From an uncultured Cyclobacteriaceae bacterium (lineage in GTDB: Bacteria; Bacteroidota; Bacteroidia; Cytophagales; Cyclobacteriaceae), in NCBI GenBank assembly GCA_947492745.1, contig CANLOE010000002.1, forward strand, positions 1 to 64,000: a stretch of 64,000 nt of DNA, read 5' to 3'. The translations under genes were made by a program, and so were the position numbers. Of the stretch, positions 1-8,084 are shown one piece after another. The notes beneath the pieces were generated by a model. It had not been told where the DNA came from, searched no databases, and saw only the letters and a list, made by a program, of their open reading frames with translations. The first letter of the stretch is position 1, and the number at the start of each line of letters is the position of its first letter.

Positions 1-236
1 CCTTTCTACCTTTCTACCTTTCTACCTTTCTACCTTTCTACCTTTCTACCTTTCTACCTTTCTACCTTTCTACCTTTCTACCTTTCTACTTTTCTACTTT
101 TCTACTTTTCTACTTTTCTACTTTTCTACTTTTCTACTTTTCTACTTTTCTACTTTTCTACTTTTTTACTTTTCTACTTTTTTACTTTTCTACTTTTCTA
201 CTTTTTTACTTTTCTACTTTTCTACTTTTCTACTTT
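1..236. repeat. Octanucleotide tandem repeat (about 29 units)
   Basis: An 8-bp unit is repeated head to tail from the window edge to about 236. The first 88 bases or so use CCTTTCTA; the rest uses CTTTTCTA with a few C-to-T variants. All three frames on the minus strand contain TAG, so the array is not coding. It begins about 14 bp after the stop codon of the MobC-like gene, in the place where a relaxase gene would be expected to follow. The array runs off the left edge, so its full length is unknown. Confidence 0.97.
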
Positions 237-249
237 TAAATTTTCGAAA

Positions 250-663
250 TCAGAATTTTCTGAATGCTGACCTGAAGGCCTTTGTAAGCTCTTTTTTCGT
301 CTTTAAATATTCATCCATAATGGAGGCATATTTTTCGTGCAGATGAGGCTCTATCCTTTCATTACGGGCCGCACTTTTGATGCATTTGGATATTTCATCC
401 ATCGAAATACCGATTTTGCCAATCGTCCTGCCCAGCACATCCAAAGTTTTCAGGAATTCTGCTGGGTTCATCGTCAGCACCGAATCTTTATCGGAGGTGA
501 GTTTTTTCCTTATAAAGGATGAAAAGGATTTCATGCCCGATTGCTGGTATTCATTGAGCAGCCGATCGGACTCTTTCTTCGTCACGTAGGACTTCACCAG
601 TTGGTCTGTTTTGAGGGCGGGATTCATCCTTTTCCTGCCCCTTTTTTCGATGCCCGATTTCAT
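250..663 (-). CDS. MobC-like plasmid mobilization / relaxosome protein
   Basis: This protein of 138 residues is rich in Lys and Arg and has the layout of Bacteroidota MobC/BmgB-type relaxosome accessory proteins: a short basic N-terminus, a ribbon-helix-helix-like segment (KSYVTKKESDRLLNEY), then SFSSFIRKKL and a long helical tail. Such proteins bind oriT and assist the relaxase. I chose the start at 663 because its ATG overlaps the stop of the upstream 62-residue ORF (ATGA); a start at 726 is also open. The relaxase gene expected downstream would lie beyond the window edge. The assignment is by pattern only. Confidence 0.65.
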   Translation of the reverse strand: MKSGIEKRGRKRMNPALKTDQLVKSYVTKKESDRLLNEYQQSGMKSFSSFIRKKLTSDKDSVLTMNPAEFLKTLDVLGRTIGKIGISMDEISKCIKSAARNERIEPHLHEKYASIMDEYLKTKKELTKAFRSAFRKF

Positions 664-848
664 CGTGCAGTGCTTTTCAGGAAAACCAAGTTGCGCGGTT
701 TTTCTCCCCTTTCGAATGAAAGGCAAGATTTTTTTGGTTCAAATGCGATAGCTTTTTGGACCAAAAAACACATCTTGATTACTTTACCGGCCAAAACATC
801 AAGCTCCTCCTGATAGGATTTTAACGAAATATCCTCATTACTCATCAT
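660..848 (-). CDS. Small hypothetical protein upstream of mobC
   Basis: A 62-residue ORF of unrecognised family whose stop codon overlaps the start of the MobC-like gene by 4 bp, which suggests translational coupling. The N-terminal half (SLKSYQEELDVLAGKVIKM) could form a helix. The coding sequence contains the palindromic GGACC-centred motif that recurs at 1832, so the ORF may instead be part of the promoter or oriT region. Low certainty. Confidence 0.35.
   Translation of the reverse strand: MMSNEDISLKSYQEELDVLAGKVIKMCFLVQKAIAFEPKKSCLSFERGEKPRNLVFLKSTAR
751..772. repeat. Copy 1 of palindromic TTTTTGGACCAAAAA motif
   Basis: The motif TTTTTGG-A-CCAAAAA followed by ACACA occurs here and again at 1832-1851 with the flank conserved. 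It is an odd-length palindrome. Within a mobilization region it could be a relaxosome or repressor binding site; the function is inferred only. Confidence 0.5.
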
Positions 849-992
849 TGTTATTCATTTTTAGCTATTGACCATTGATTTTGTGCATCGCACTGAAATG
901 AAGTGTTGTTGATCTAAAAGCTAGCACTTAGGGTAAGAACACCTGTACGGACCAATGGGGAAACAATTTATAAAGGCTGGGGACTATGCCTG

Positions 993-1334
993 CTAGGATG
1001 CTTTTTCCTGTTCTTTTTTATCCAAGAGTTTGAGCTCGGTAACCTTGAAGGAATGAAAGTACCTTTTGGTTTCGCCATCCATATAATCATAGGTGTCATA
1101 GTAACCCACTACATAGATCATCTTACCTTTTTTGAGAAAGGAAAATGCGGGGTGATCGTTCCAGATTTCCAATGGCACCCAGATGGTTTTTTCAGATGGG
1201 CTTCGGTCCTTGCCAAGTGAAAGTGTGGTGGCAATGCTGAACCTGGTGGACTTTGAATTGGTACCGGCGACAACATCCTTTCCGATATGACCGATAAAGG
1301 TGCAGGTGTTCTCACTGTTTTTGAAATAGGGCAT
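993..1334 (-). CDS. ssb: Single-stranded DNA-binding protein (first copy)
   Basis: 113 residues with the OB-fold pattern of SSB: N-terminal FIGHIGKDV, a central RFSIAT strand, the WVPLEIWND strand and a final KVTELKLLDKK strand. It lacks the long acidic Gly-rich tail of chromosomal SSBs, as is common in plasmid and ICE versions. It would coat single-stranded DNA during transfer or replication. It sits alone between the mob genes and a small membrane protein. A second SSB-like gene lies at 11117-11464. Confidence 0.85.
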   Translation of the reverse strand: MPYFKNSENTCTFIGHIGKDVVAGTNSKSTRFSIATTLSLGKDRSPSEKTIWVPLEIWNDHPAFSFLKKGKMIYVVGYYDTYDYMDGETKRYFHSFKVTELKLLDKKEQEKAS

Positions 1335-1490
1335 ATGCAGTTGTTTGTGGGCGATACACCTTCATGGTAAGGCGACCGACCGGATTGAAAAACTGAACAA
1401 ACTGCCTAAAAGGATTGCAATACGGGTAAAGGGAGTGGAATACTTTGTTTTTTAGAGGCGAACAAAAGCAGGCTTTTCAATCAAATCGCC

Positions 1491-1703
1491 TTATCGGATG
1501 ATTGCATTATACAACCATTTGAATATTTTTTTGAGCCTCTTGAGGAACAAGAATCCGAAAATCAACATCATAGCGATGATTATACCATTTGTAATGCCAC
1601 TATCCATGGTCAGGCCTTTGGCCCCGACCATCTGCAACATAAAAATGGTGTGAAATGCCATATAGAACATTCCGAAAACCGATAACTTGATGATTGATTT
1701 CAT
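1491..1703 (-). CDS. Small two-helix membrane protein
   Basis: 70 residues with two hydrophobic stretches: about residues 8-28 (VFGMFYMAFHTIFMLQMVGA) and 38-55, ending in a basic tail (LKRLKKIFKWLYNAIIR). It is predicted to be an inner-membrane protein with the basic C-terminus in the cytoplasm. No family recognised. The gene stands alone, separated from the PcfJ-like gene by about 170 bp holding the second GGACC palindrome. Confidence 0.55.
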   Translation of the reverse strand: MKSIIKLSVFGMFYMAFHTIFMLQMVGAKGLTMDSGITNGIIIAMMLIFGFLFLKRLKKIFKWLYNAIIR

Positions 1704-1831
1704 TGATATCTAAATTAATGGTGCCTGCCGACAAAAGCAAACTGGCAGGTGCCAAAATTTAGCAGATAACCTCAATACACACCCTGACCACCTTTTGCGG
1801 CCCTCCTTTTCAGCAGTTAAGCAAAACACAG

Positions 1832-1851
1832 TTTTTGGACCAAAAAACACA
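1832..1851. repeat. Copy 2 of palindromic TTTTTGGACCAAAAA motif
   Basis: Same 15-bp palindrome and ACACA flank as at 751-772. This copy lies in the noncoding gap between the end of the PcfJ-like gene and the small membrane-protein gene, about 130 bp upstream of the latter on the minus strand, so it could be a shared operator. Confidence 0.5.
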
Positions 1852-1877
1852 ATACCACACTTGGGTGATATTTATAA

Positions 1878-3506
1878 TCAATCAGGGGTATTTACACTTA
1901 ATTCAATGCGGTTGAGTTGGGCAGTCCATTGTTGGATGGCAACTTGCATTGGTTCCGCAGAAATAGCCACATTGCGTTTACCGAAGAATTGGCCGCAGTA
2001 CCATTTAGATCTAGCCTCAATGCTACTCCTGTAAACTTCAAGGGTAGCCTCGATATCCTGATAGGTCACATGATATATTCTGACAAGCCCTGCCCTACAG
2101 CCTTTGATAAAACCCGGGTCACCAACACAGTGCATCATTCTTTCACCTTCCTCGACCAACTCCTTGGCTGAATTGAGGAGTAGAAACATGATTTCCCCGA
2201 CCGACCCTTCGGTCACTTCCGCTTGATGGAAAGGTTCACTATCCATGGAACCTGAAACGGTCAGATTTAGATTCTCATGCCACTTAGTGGATTTCCCCAT
2301 AAGGACCTTGAACGATTGATGGGTGTCCAGAGTAATGTTTTCCGATATCACGTAATCATTGAGCTGATGGTAGTGATAACTGAAGAATTCCTCCTGAGCA
2401 GCTTTTGTCCAGCTTTTTCCTACGTGGTCATTGAGCATCTTTGTGAGTACGAAGAAATTGGACAGGCCTTTAGGGTCAGGGGCTATCCATACCACTTTCT
2501 TGAACTCCGGTACTATTTTACCCATAATGACCGAAGGCCTGAAACTGTGGCTTATCACCAACATATGCAGGTAATCGGAAACACAGACATTCCAACTGGG
2601 GAGATGTGCAATCGTTGTCCATCTAAATCCACCTTGGCACAAACGTCTCCAATACCCGCTCCTCACTCCGGAGTCCTTTAGGTGTTTCTTCAGTAAACTG
2701 AAAAACCGATCATCCAATTGAAAACCTTTCTTCATGCAAAAGTACTTCACCCAATTGATCAGGAACCTGTTCTCTGATTTCAGTTTTTCCAGGGTCCTTC
2801 GGTTATGGCGCATGAAATTGAACTCACCGATATTGAACTGAAAACCAAAGACACCAAAAGCCAGTGCGGCCTCTTCTTTTCGGATATTGGACCACAGGAA
2901 CTTGGACAGCAACCTGGACCTGCTTTCGATTGTACTATGGATATTGTATTTGTAAAGGCACTCCAAAGGCATGGTCAGGGTCTCGGTCTCTGGCGATTCA
3001 CGGCCCGGGAACACCTGTTCCTTTGTCATGAAATGCACGGTATCGACTTCGGCAAGGTCCAAGTGTGAGAGTTCATGTAGGTTTTGGAGTGCCCTCAGCA
3101 CGAACCTGTTCACGGATTTGATGTAGGCAGAAAAAGCAGTAGAAACAAAGCGGTATTTGAACTCTTCGGTCGATGCCCCCACCAATTTGATCTGATTGAA
3201 AAATGGTGATAGCTCTCTGTGCAGATCGGAATCATCGCAGTAGAGGACAAAGCCCATGCAGGAATGAAAAATCTTGATGCCACTGAAATTCATGGAAAGG
3301 GTATCGGGTAAGGTATCAAAACTGAAACCTCCAGAGCTACGATATAGGGCATAGGTCCTCCTTGCGGTAGCAAATATCAGCTTTCTCAACACATGACCAC
3401 CGTTCACAATGTCAAGTGTACGGCCCTGAATGAATGCATGTACAGGTTCTGTCATTGTTCCTGACCGTAGTGTATATTGAGGGTCCCGATTGTTCACGAT
3501 TCGCAT
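1878..3506 (-). CDS. PcfJ-like protein
   Basis: About 540 residues. The C-terminal 120 residues carry the PcfJ signature: LVEEGERMMHCVGD, then a Gly-containing segment, IEATLEVYRS, and WYCGQFFGKRN near the end. PcfJ-like proteins are encoded on conjugative plasmids and integrated elements (first named on Enterococcus pCF10); their molecular role is not established. The N-terminal 400 residues match nothing I recognise. The ORF is open to 3539, but a start at 3506 overlaps the upstream glycosyltransferase by only 13 bp; 3455 is another option. It is the last gene of a tightly packed minus-strand run that begins with the rep-like gene. Confidence 0.8.
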   Translation of the reverse strand: MRIVNNRDPQYTLRSGTMTEPVHAFIQGRTLDIVNGGHVLRKLIFATARRTYALYRSSGGFSFDTLPDTLSMNFSGIKIFHSCMGFVLYCDDSDLHRELSPFFNQIKLVGASTEEFKYRFVSTAFSAYIKSVNRFVLRALQNLHELSHLDLAEVDTVHFMTKEQVFPGRESPETETLTMPLECLYKYNIHSTIESRSRLLSKFLWSNIRKEEAALAFGVFGFQFNIGEFNFMRHNRRTLEKLKSENRFLINWVKYFCMKKGFQLDDRFFSLLKKHLKDSGVRSGYWRRLCQGGFRWTTIAHLPSWNVCVSDYLHMLVISHSFRPSVIMGKIVPEFKKVVWIAPDPKGLSNFFVLTKMLNDHVGKSWTKAAQEEFFSYHYHQLNDYVISENITLDTHQSFKVLMGKSTKWHENLNLTVSGSMDSEPFHQAEVTEGSVGEIMFLLLNSAKELVEEGERMMHCVGDPGFIKGCRAGLVRIYHVTYQDIEATLEVYRSSIEARSKWYCGQFFGKRNVAISAEPMQVAIQQWTAQLNRIELSVNTPD

Positions 3507-4717
3507 ACCGGGTTTCTGGAGTTCAGGTTTTGGACACAAAAGGCTTCTTTATAGGCTTTGAGCGATTTTTTATTTAGGGAACAAAGGTTCCATGCCATTT
3601 TCCGGGCCCGACATGCAATACTTTCCCTGATACTTGGTACCTCGATCATCATTTTGGTGTATTCGAAAAAATCCTCTTCTGTAGCAGCGAGGTAGCCTGT
3701 TATGCCATGTTCTATCACATTGGTGTACGGTCTCTGTCCTGCTGCAATGACGGGAATGCCCAGTAGTGCCGCTTCGAGATATCTTATGGGGACCCTGTAA
3801 ATGTGGTATGGATGATGGACATCCGGAAGGATGGCAATATCGAATGAGAGCGATGCCAGTGTTTCCGGGTACTCCCTGAAGCTGACCGGAGGTTGACTGC
3901 TATACCTGGCACCGATGATATCCTTAAGGCCATGTTCCGTACACATCCTACCTTCCCAATCAAGGATTATGAATTCAAGGGACTCACTGTAATGGTTGTC
4001 CATTCTTTCCAGATAGCCCCAGATGGTCATCACGGCACTGACCACGCCTCCATGCGATAGTATGCCTATTCTGGTCTTTCCATTTTTCATGCCCTTGTTC
4101 GGTTCAATTTCGGGGAAAACATCCTGAAAGGCACTGTCAGGAAGTATGGTTGGAATATTAAGGAATTTTGTATCCATGACCGGTCGGTTATCGAGCAGTT
4201 TCTGAATGTAGTACACTGATATACCATCATGCGCGGTCGTGACCAAGTCCACTTGGTCCAGATTTTCCAGAAGTTGATCCAGTTCCATTTCTGAAATCTT
4301 ACCGAAGTTGGGATGATAGAGCGGCACCTTATGGTGAATGCGGTCCAGGTCCATCACAAATTTCATATCAGGATTGACATGTCTTACCATATCAAAAAGA
4401 TAGGAGACCTCCGTGAACAAGGCCGGTAGTATGATAAAGTCTGCCCACTCAACCAATTCCACATCCATACCAATATCGTGTTCCTTCAAAGGTGAACTGA
4501 AATCATGGTTCTTTATAGAAGTCAACCTGGCATCAAAACATGATGACTTGGACAGGGCCATTGCCGGTGCTATCATCCTATAATAACCAGTGGGACCAAA
4601 TTCTGGGCCAACGTAGAGCAGATGTGTTTTTCCGTCGTACTTATCCAAATTCGGGTATCTTACTCCAATACTTTTCTTACTGTTCAGCAGTCTTCGCAAA
4701 CTATCTATTGCTTTCAT
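3494..4717 (-). CDS. Glycosyltransferase (GT4-like) carried on the mobile element
   Basis: 407 residues. The C-terminal half has GT-B features: YLEAALLGIPVIA, then NVIEHGITGYL and a closing R-x-x-I-A-C-R-A-R helix, the donor-nucleotide side of family 4 glycosyltransferases. The N-terminal half has LLYVGPEFGPTGYYRMI, consistent with an acceptor-side Rossmann start. It would transfer a sugar to an unknown acceptor in the cytoplasm. It overlaps the upstream 95-residue ORF by 17 bp and the PcfJ-like gene downstream, so it belongs to the rep/pcfJ operon rather than a polysaccharide cluster. No other sugar genes are near. Confidence 0.75.
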   Translation of the reverse strand: MKAIDSLRRLLNSKKSIGVRYPNLDKYDGKTHLLYVGPEFGPTGYYRMIAPAMALSKSSCFDARLTSIKNHDFSSPLKEHDIGMDVELVEWADFIILPALFTEVSYLFDMVRHVNPDMKFVMDLDRIHHKVPLYHPNFGKISEMELDQLLENLDQVDLVTTAHDGISVYYIQKLLDNRPVMDTKFLNIPTILPDSAFQDVFPEIEPNKGMKNGKTRIGILSHGGVVSAVMTIWGYLERMDNHYSESLEFIILDWEGRMCTEHGLKDIIGARYSSQPPVSFREYPETLASLSFDIAILPDVHHPYHIYRVPIRYLEAALLGIPVIAAGQRPYTNVIEHGITGYLAATEEDFFEYTKMMIEVPSIRESIACRARKMAWNLCSLNKKSLKAYKEAFCVQNLNSRNPVCES

Positions 4718-4988
4718 TGTTTCTTCTATTTATTTCTTTTCCTTCGTTATATATACCGATCATCTGACCGGATGTCCTGTCCTTGATAAAGGCAATGTTC
4801 GATTTCGTGGCCCATTTGACAACAAGCCTTTTCAGTTCCCGGATGCCCAATGCCCGATCCTTTTTTTTTGACCATTGGCTCTTCCAGTCTCTCGAATAGA
4901 ATGTCCTGACATTGCCATCTTTGAAATTGACGATCAAATAGGTTTCGGAATCCCTCTTCAGCTTCCATCCATCGTGCGGCCTGTTCAC
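4701..4988 (-). CDS. Hypothetical small basic protein
   Basis: 95 residues, basic, unrecognised. The start (MNRPHDGWKLKRDSETYL) overlaps the stop of the upstream gene by 4 bp, and its end overlaps the glycosyltransferase start by 17 bp, which supports real coding within an operon. Strand-like repeats of YLIVNFKDGNVRTFYS suggest a small beta fold. Confidence 0.6.
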   Translation of the reverse strand: MNRPHDGWKLKRDSETYLIVNFKDGNVRTFYSRDWKSQWSKKKDRALGIRELKRLVVKWATKSNIAFIKDRTSGQMIGIYNEGKEINRRNNESNR

Positions 4989-5485
4989 TGGATTGATAGG
5001 TTTACCATGAATTCTTCAAAGTGAAGGGAGATATGGTCCCCGTTGCCCCGGTCCACCCATATCTTGACCGTATCATGGTTCGGTGATGCCGACATGAATA
5101 TCTTAAGATCGAGCAATGGAGTCCCTGTACTTTTTGACAATTGCTTCAGAAAACAGCCTACCTTTGTCGTGGTAGCTATCTCAAGGGCCAATATTTCCGA
5201 TCTGGTCCTGTCCGTTAGGATGGCAAGGAACTCCTTGTGCGAAATCTCCCTGACGGGGTACCCATGGGAACAGATTGTTGCACTGCAACTTATGCTTGTG
5301 GCAAAAAGGGCGATCGACAGCCTGTCGGTGGATATATCCTCGCTTACTGCCAGTTTCCTGAGGTTCATTGCCACTTTTTGCGATACCCCTGTCCTTGAAT
5401 TGGGGACTTCCGTATCCGACGTGTTTTTCTTTTTGGTTTTTTCCATACTTAATTGTTGATTCGTAACGACTTCATTGATTTTCAC
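4985..5485 (-). CDS. Hypothetical protein
   Basis: 166 residues, no recognised family. A polar, Lys/Thr-rich N-terminus (about 40 residues) is followed by a segment with several Cys and Ser (ATSISCSATICSHG). It overlaps the rep-like gene (stop at 5482) and the next gene (start at 4988) by 4 bp each, so translation is probably coupled along this operon. No signal peptide. Confidence 0.6.
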   Translation of the reverse strand: MKINEVVTNQQLSMEKTKKKNTSDTEVPNSRTGVSQKVAMNLRKLAVSEDISTDRLSIALFATSISCSATICSHGYPVREISHKEFLAILTDRTRSEILALEIATTTKVGCFLKQLSKSTGTPLLDLKIFMSASPNHDTVKIWVDRGNGDHISLHFEEFMVNLSIQ

Positions 5486-6753
5486 AGATGGAGGGTTTCC
5501 CGGTAGAATTTCCGGAGCAGTTGCTCGGAACCCAACCTGGATATCCTCTGTTCACATTTTCTGTAGAGGACCAGACCGGGTTCTTGCTGATGTGACGGAC
5601 GGTACCTGTTCCTTCTCATTTTTTCGAGTTCCTCTCTCAGCACCCTGTCCCCCTTCTTCCGTTTTTTTCTTGCGAACTTCGACTCCCACCATTTTTTGGT
5701 TACCGTAAATCCGGTGCTGTTGTTTTTATCGAAAAAAAGATGGGGGGCCTGAACGAAACGACTTTCGTCCCTTTTGAGATAATCCACCAATAGATCTATC
5801 CGGCCCATATAGATGCGGTGCACGGCCTCCAACCGTTCAGGAGGGACGGGTTCATAGAACTCCGGGATGAGCTGTAGGGCGCGTTCTTCCTGCCAGTTGC
5901 CGATCGGGGTGCCGCCATAAAGTTTGTCCCTGGCGTTCAGCCAGAGTTCTTTGACCAAGAGGGAGGTGGACCGGCCGGCCCCGCAACTTTCCTTTCCGGG
6001 ATGCGGGTTCGTACCCGGCCCGGCCCAACCGTCTTCCCTTGCGCCGTGGTCGATATTTTTGGATACGTCTTCCCTTGCGTGTCCCTTTTTCGTGTCTCCG
6101 TTTAAATCTTCATGAACAGTCTGCGATAGCAGACACCGCTTTACCAGGGCATCCTTTTTATCCTCAAGGTTCCGGTTTTCAATGTTATCCACAACCTTTA
6201 CTATATTATTGTTCTTTATAAAGTATCCTTCTTCTGTATGGGGACAATTTGTCCGGTCATCATTTTGAAAATTGGTCTTTTCTCCGTTTTCAGCGCGGTC
6301 ATTGACATGGCCGGCAACCTCCGGTTCTTTCCGCTCATTTTTTATCCACATGTTTGTCCACAGGATTTGGGGGTTTATCCACAGAATTTGAGGGTTTATC
6401 CACAATTCATAAGAGGAGCCTGAACCGTGCCAGCACTTCGAAATGATTATCCCTACCTCTTCAAGTTTGGTCAAATGGCGTTTTATGGTCCTCGAACTGC
6501 AGTTACATAGCTTGGCCAACTGCACATTGTTCGTTCGCAGGGACGGCAGGTTGTCGGCATCGAGAGGACCGAGCCTGTTCAGCTTGATCAGGTACTTCCC
6601 ATAGAGCGATATCAATGTCCTGGCAGTACCCGAGGTGGCCTGACGGACTTTGTTCTTTAGGCAGTCGGCTCTTTCATTGTGTTCATCGATGAACATACCA
6701 AGTGCCCTGAAAGAATGTGCGTAATCGATTACCTGCATAGCTGATGATTTCAT
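5482..6753 (-). CDS. HTH replication-initiator-like protein with origin iterons in its gene
   Basis: 423 residues. Residues about 68-110 form a winged or simple helix-turn-helix (NVQLAKLCNCSSRTIKRHL, then KLEEVGIIIS), as in plasmid replication and DnaD-like proteins. Residues about 123-141 contain three LWIN/LWTN repeats, which are the protein readout of DnaA boxes on the opposite strand. The middle is low complexity (Gly, Asn, Glu, Lys) and the last 150 residues are helical and basic. It heads a run of overlapping genes (5485, 4988, 4717, 3506). Replication initiation is an inference from the HTH plus embedded DnaA boxes; a transcriptional regulator is possible. Confidence 0.6.
   Translation of the reverse strand: MKSSAMQVIDYAHSFRALGMFIDEHNERADCLKNKVRQATSGTARTLISLYGKYLIKLNRLGPLDADNLPSLRTNNVQLAKLCNCSSRTIKRHLTKLEEVGIIISKCWHGSGSSYELWINPQILWINPQILWTNMWIKNERKEPEVAGHVNDRAENGEKTNFQNDDRTNCPHTEEGYFIKNNNIVKVVDNIENRNLEDKKDALVKRCLLSQTVHEDLNGDTKKGHAREDVSKNIDHGAREDGWAGPGTNPHPGKESCGAGRSTSLLVKELWLNARDKLYGGTPIGNWQEERALQLIPEFYEPVPPERLEAVHRIYMGRIDLLVDYLKRDESRFVQAPHLFFDKNNSTGFTVTKKWWESKFARKKRKKGDRVLREELEKMRRNRYRPSHQQEPGLVLYRKCEQRISRLGSEQLLRKFYRETLHL
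6185..6404. other. Cluster of five DnaA boxes: candidate origin of replication
   Basis: Perfect TTATCCACA boxes on the plus strand at 6185-6193, 6342-6350, 6375-6383 and 6396-6404, plus one TTGTCCACA at 6354-6362. The last three are spaced 21 bp apart within partial 21-bp direct repeats. TTATNCACA is the consensus for DnaA binding. Four exact copies in 220 bp is far above chance. The cluster lies inside the rep-like gene, as many plasmid oriV iterons do. Confidence 0.75.
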
Positions 6754-6926
6754 GGTTACCGTTCTTTTGACATAGGGGTACCGTGCAGGACAATTGTTGT
6801 TCCTGCCAATACGGTAGTGGTTCTGTCTTTGGGTGAATTGTTTCTATACCCTATAATTGTCCTCGTTGGACGATGTCAAGGGGTCCGATGTAATATGGGA
6901 TGCCGATGTATCCCGCTCTTACGGGA

Positions 6927-7112
6927 TTACCGCCCGTCCCGATAATCCCGGTGCAATTTTTCCACCTTCCACCTCCAGAAGTACTTGGTATGTGCCGCAT
7001 TCGTTCTTTGGAGGTGATGGTTACTGTGGTGCACGATATCCTGCCATGCGGCCAAAGAGCAGGGATACTTTATTTTTGAGCGTTTGGCCCATTTTTGTAT
7101 TGACCGTCCCAT
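6927..7112 (-). CDS. Small basic hypothetical protein
   Basis: 61 residues with many His, Lys, Arg and Trp and no recognised family. Its ATG lies 2 bp after the stop of the preceding minus-strand gene (7115-7507), which favours coupling, but there is no further support. Confidence 0.35.
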   Translation of the reverse strand: MGRSIQKWAKRSKIKYPCSLAAWQDIVHHSNHHLQRTNAAHTKYFWRWKVEKLHRDYRDGR

Positions 7113-7114
7113 TG

Positions 7115-7507
7115 TCAGATGATTTGTCCAAGAGCCCTGTGGATACCATATCTTCGAAGGTCAAGGTCCACGGCCTCCCTGACAAGACGAAGCCTGCCCG
7201 CCCAGATTACCCCTGGCGTTTCTTCAATGGGCGGGTCCAAAAGCTCCACTATAAAGACACGGTGCCCTTTATTGAATTCGTAGGCCAGTCTTGGGTCGTT
7301 GATGATCCAGGTACCGTGCAGGTGGTCCAACATGGACCAGGCATCACCAAAAAGCCAGTATGCGCGGCTTTTTGTAAAATCGAGCACATCTCCCTTATTG
7401 TGGGCAAAAGGCAATGACCAATCCTCAAGTGAACCATCAATAGGGGTCCCATCTTCGGATAGGACCTTGAACCAGGTCTTACTTTTGTTTTCATTCAATG
7501 TTAGCAT
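7115..7507 (-). CDS. Hypothetical protein
   Basis: 130 residues, unrecognised, with many Trp and Asp (SLEDWSLPFAHNKGDVLDF, YWLFGDAWSMLDHLHGTW). Probably a soluble globular protein. The antisense strand is also open over most of this stretch, but the minus-strand protein has the more ordinary composition and fits the operon direction. Confidence 0.55.
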   Translation of the reverse strand: MLTLNENKSKTWFKVLSEDGTPIDGSLEDWSLPFAHNKGDVLDFTKSRAYWLFGDAWSMLDHLHGTWIINDPRLAYEFNKGHRVFIVELLDPPIEETPGVIWAGRLRLVREAVDLDLRRYGIHRALGQII

Positions 7508-7559
7508 ATCATCTTTTTTGTTTATTAAGTGTATAGGGTATGGCCTTACGGCCCATTTT

Positions 7560-7832
7560 TCAGTTGTTCCTTTCCCTTGCTTCCTTAGTCATAAGACTTA
7601 TCGCTCTCTCGAACCTCCATGTCCAGTCTTCCCTTTTGTAGTTCTGTTCCATGATTTTCACCGTAGACTCAATGATGGCCTGCCCACTTACAGTGCTGAC
7701 CGGAATTCCTTTGTAGTACTTTCTTACGGTGGTGGGGGAAAGCCGGGTACTTTTGGCAATTAGATACATGGCATTCTTGGGTAGCCTGTTTTTGATCATT
7801 GCAAGGTTGACCCGTCTAAGGTTATCGTTCAT
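7560..7832 (-). CDS. Small HTH DNA-binding protein
   Basis: 90 residues. Residues about 19-42 (NAMYLIAKSTRLSPTTVRKYYKG) form a helix-turn-helix reminiscent of LacI or Cro-type readers, followed by a helix and a basic tail. There is no ligand domain. It overlaps the preceding 74-residue ORF by 11 bp. About 260 bp upstream on the minus strand lies a GGGTGA/TCACCC palindrome that could be its operator. Likely an element-encoded regulator. Confidence 0.6.
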   Translation of the reverse strand: MNDNLRRVNLAMIKNRLPKNAMYLIAKSTRLSPTTVRKYYKGIPVSTVSGQAIIESTVKIMEQNYKREDWTWRFERAISLMTKEARERNN

Positions 7833-8046
7833 TTTTCTTTTGGTTGACCGAATGCTTCACTTTATTACTGAAAACTTCCTTGTCCGCATGGATTGTCCGT
7901 ACAGGACGATCTGCCGAAGGTTCATCGGAAATACGTATCATATTCTGAAGTTCAATTGTTCCCGGGGTCATCAGGTCAATGGTTCTTTCAAGAAATCTCC
8001 TGTAGCTATTTCTGTCAAAGAGTATCTTTTCCATTTTTTTCTTCAT
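7822..8046 (-). CDS. Hypothetical protein cotranscribed with HTH regulator
   Basis: 74 residues, charged (MKKKMEKILFDRNSYRRFL at the start), no recognised family. It overlaps the HTH gene by 11 bp and is the first gene of this unit. The palindrome at 8085-8098 lies 40 bp upstream. Confidence 0.5.
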   Translation of the reverse strand: MKKKMEKILFDRNSYRRFLERTIDLMTPGTIELQNMIRISDEPSADRPVRTIHADKEVFSNKVKHSVNQKKNER

Positions 8047-8084
8047 TTATCTATGGTAAAGAAAAATAAAAACAATGAAAAAAA

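Noticed and set aside
1-236. CRISPR array
   Set aside because: There are no spacers; the unit is only 8 bp and repeats without interruption.
6342-6404. Tandem LWIN/LWTN peptide repeats as a functional protein motif
   Set aside because: The repeats are explained by DnaA boxes in the DNA rather than by protein need.
6857-7417. 186-codon ORF on the plus strand
   Set aside because: It is antisense to the minus-strand genes at 6927-7507, which fit the operon direction and have a more natural composition.
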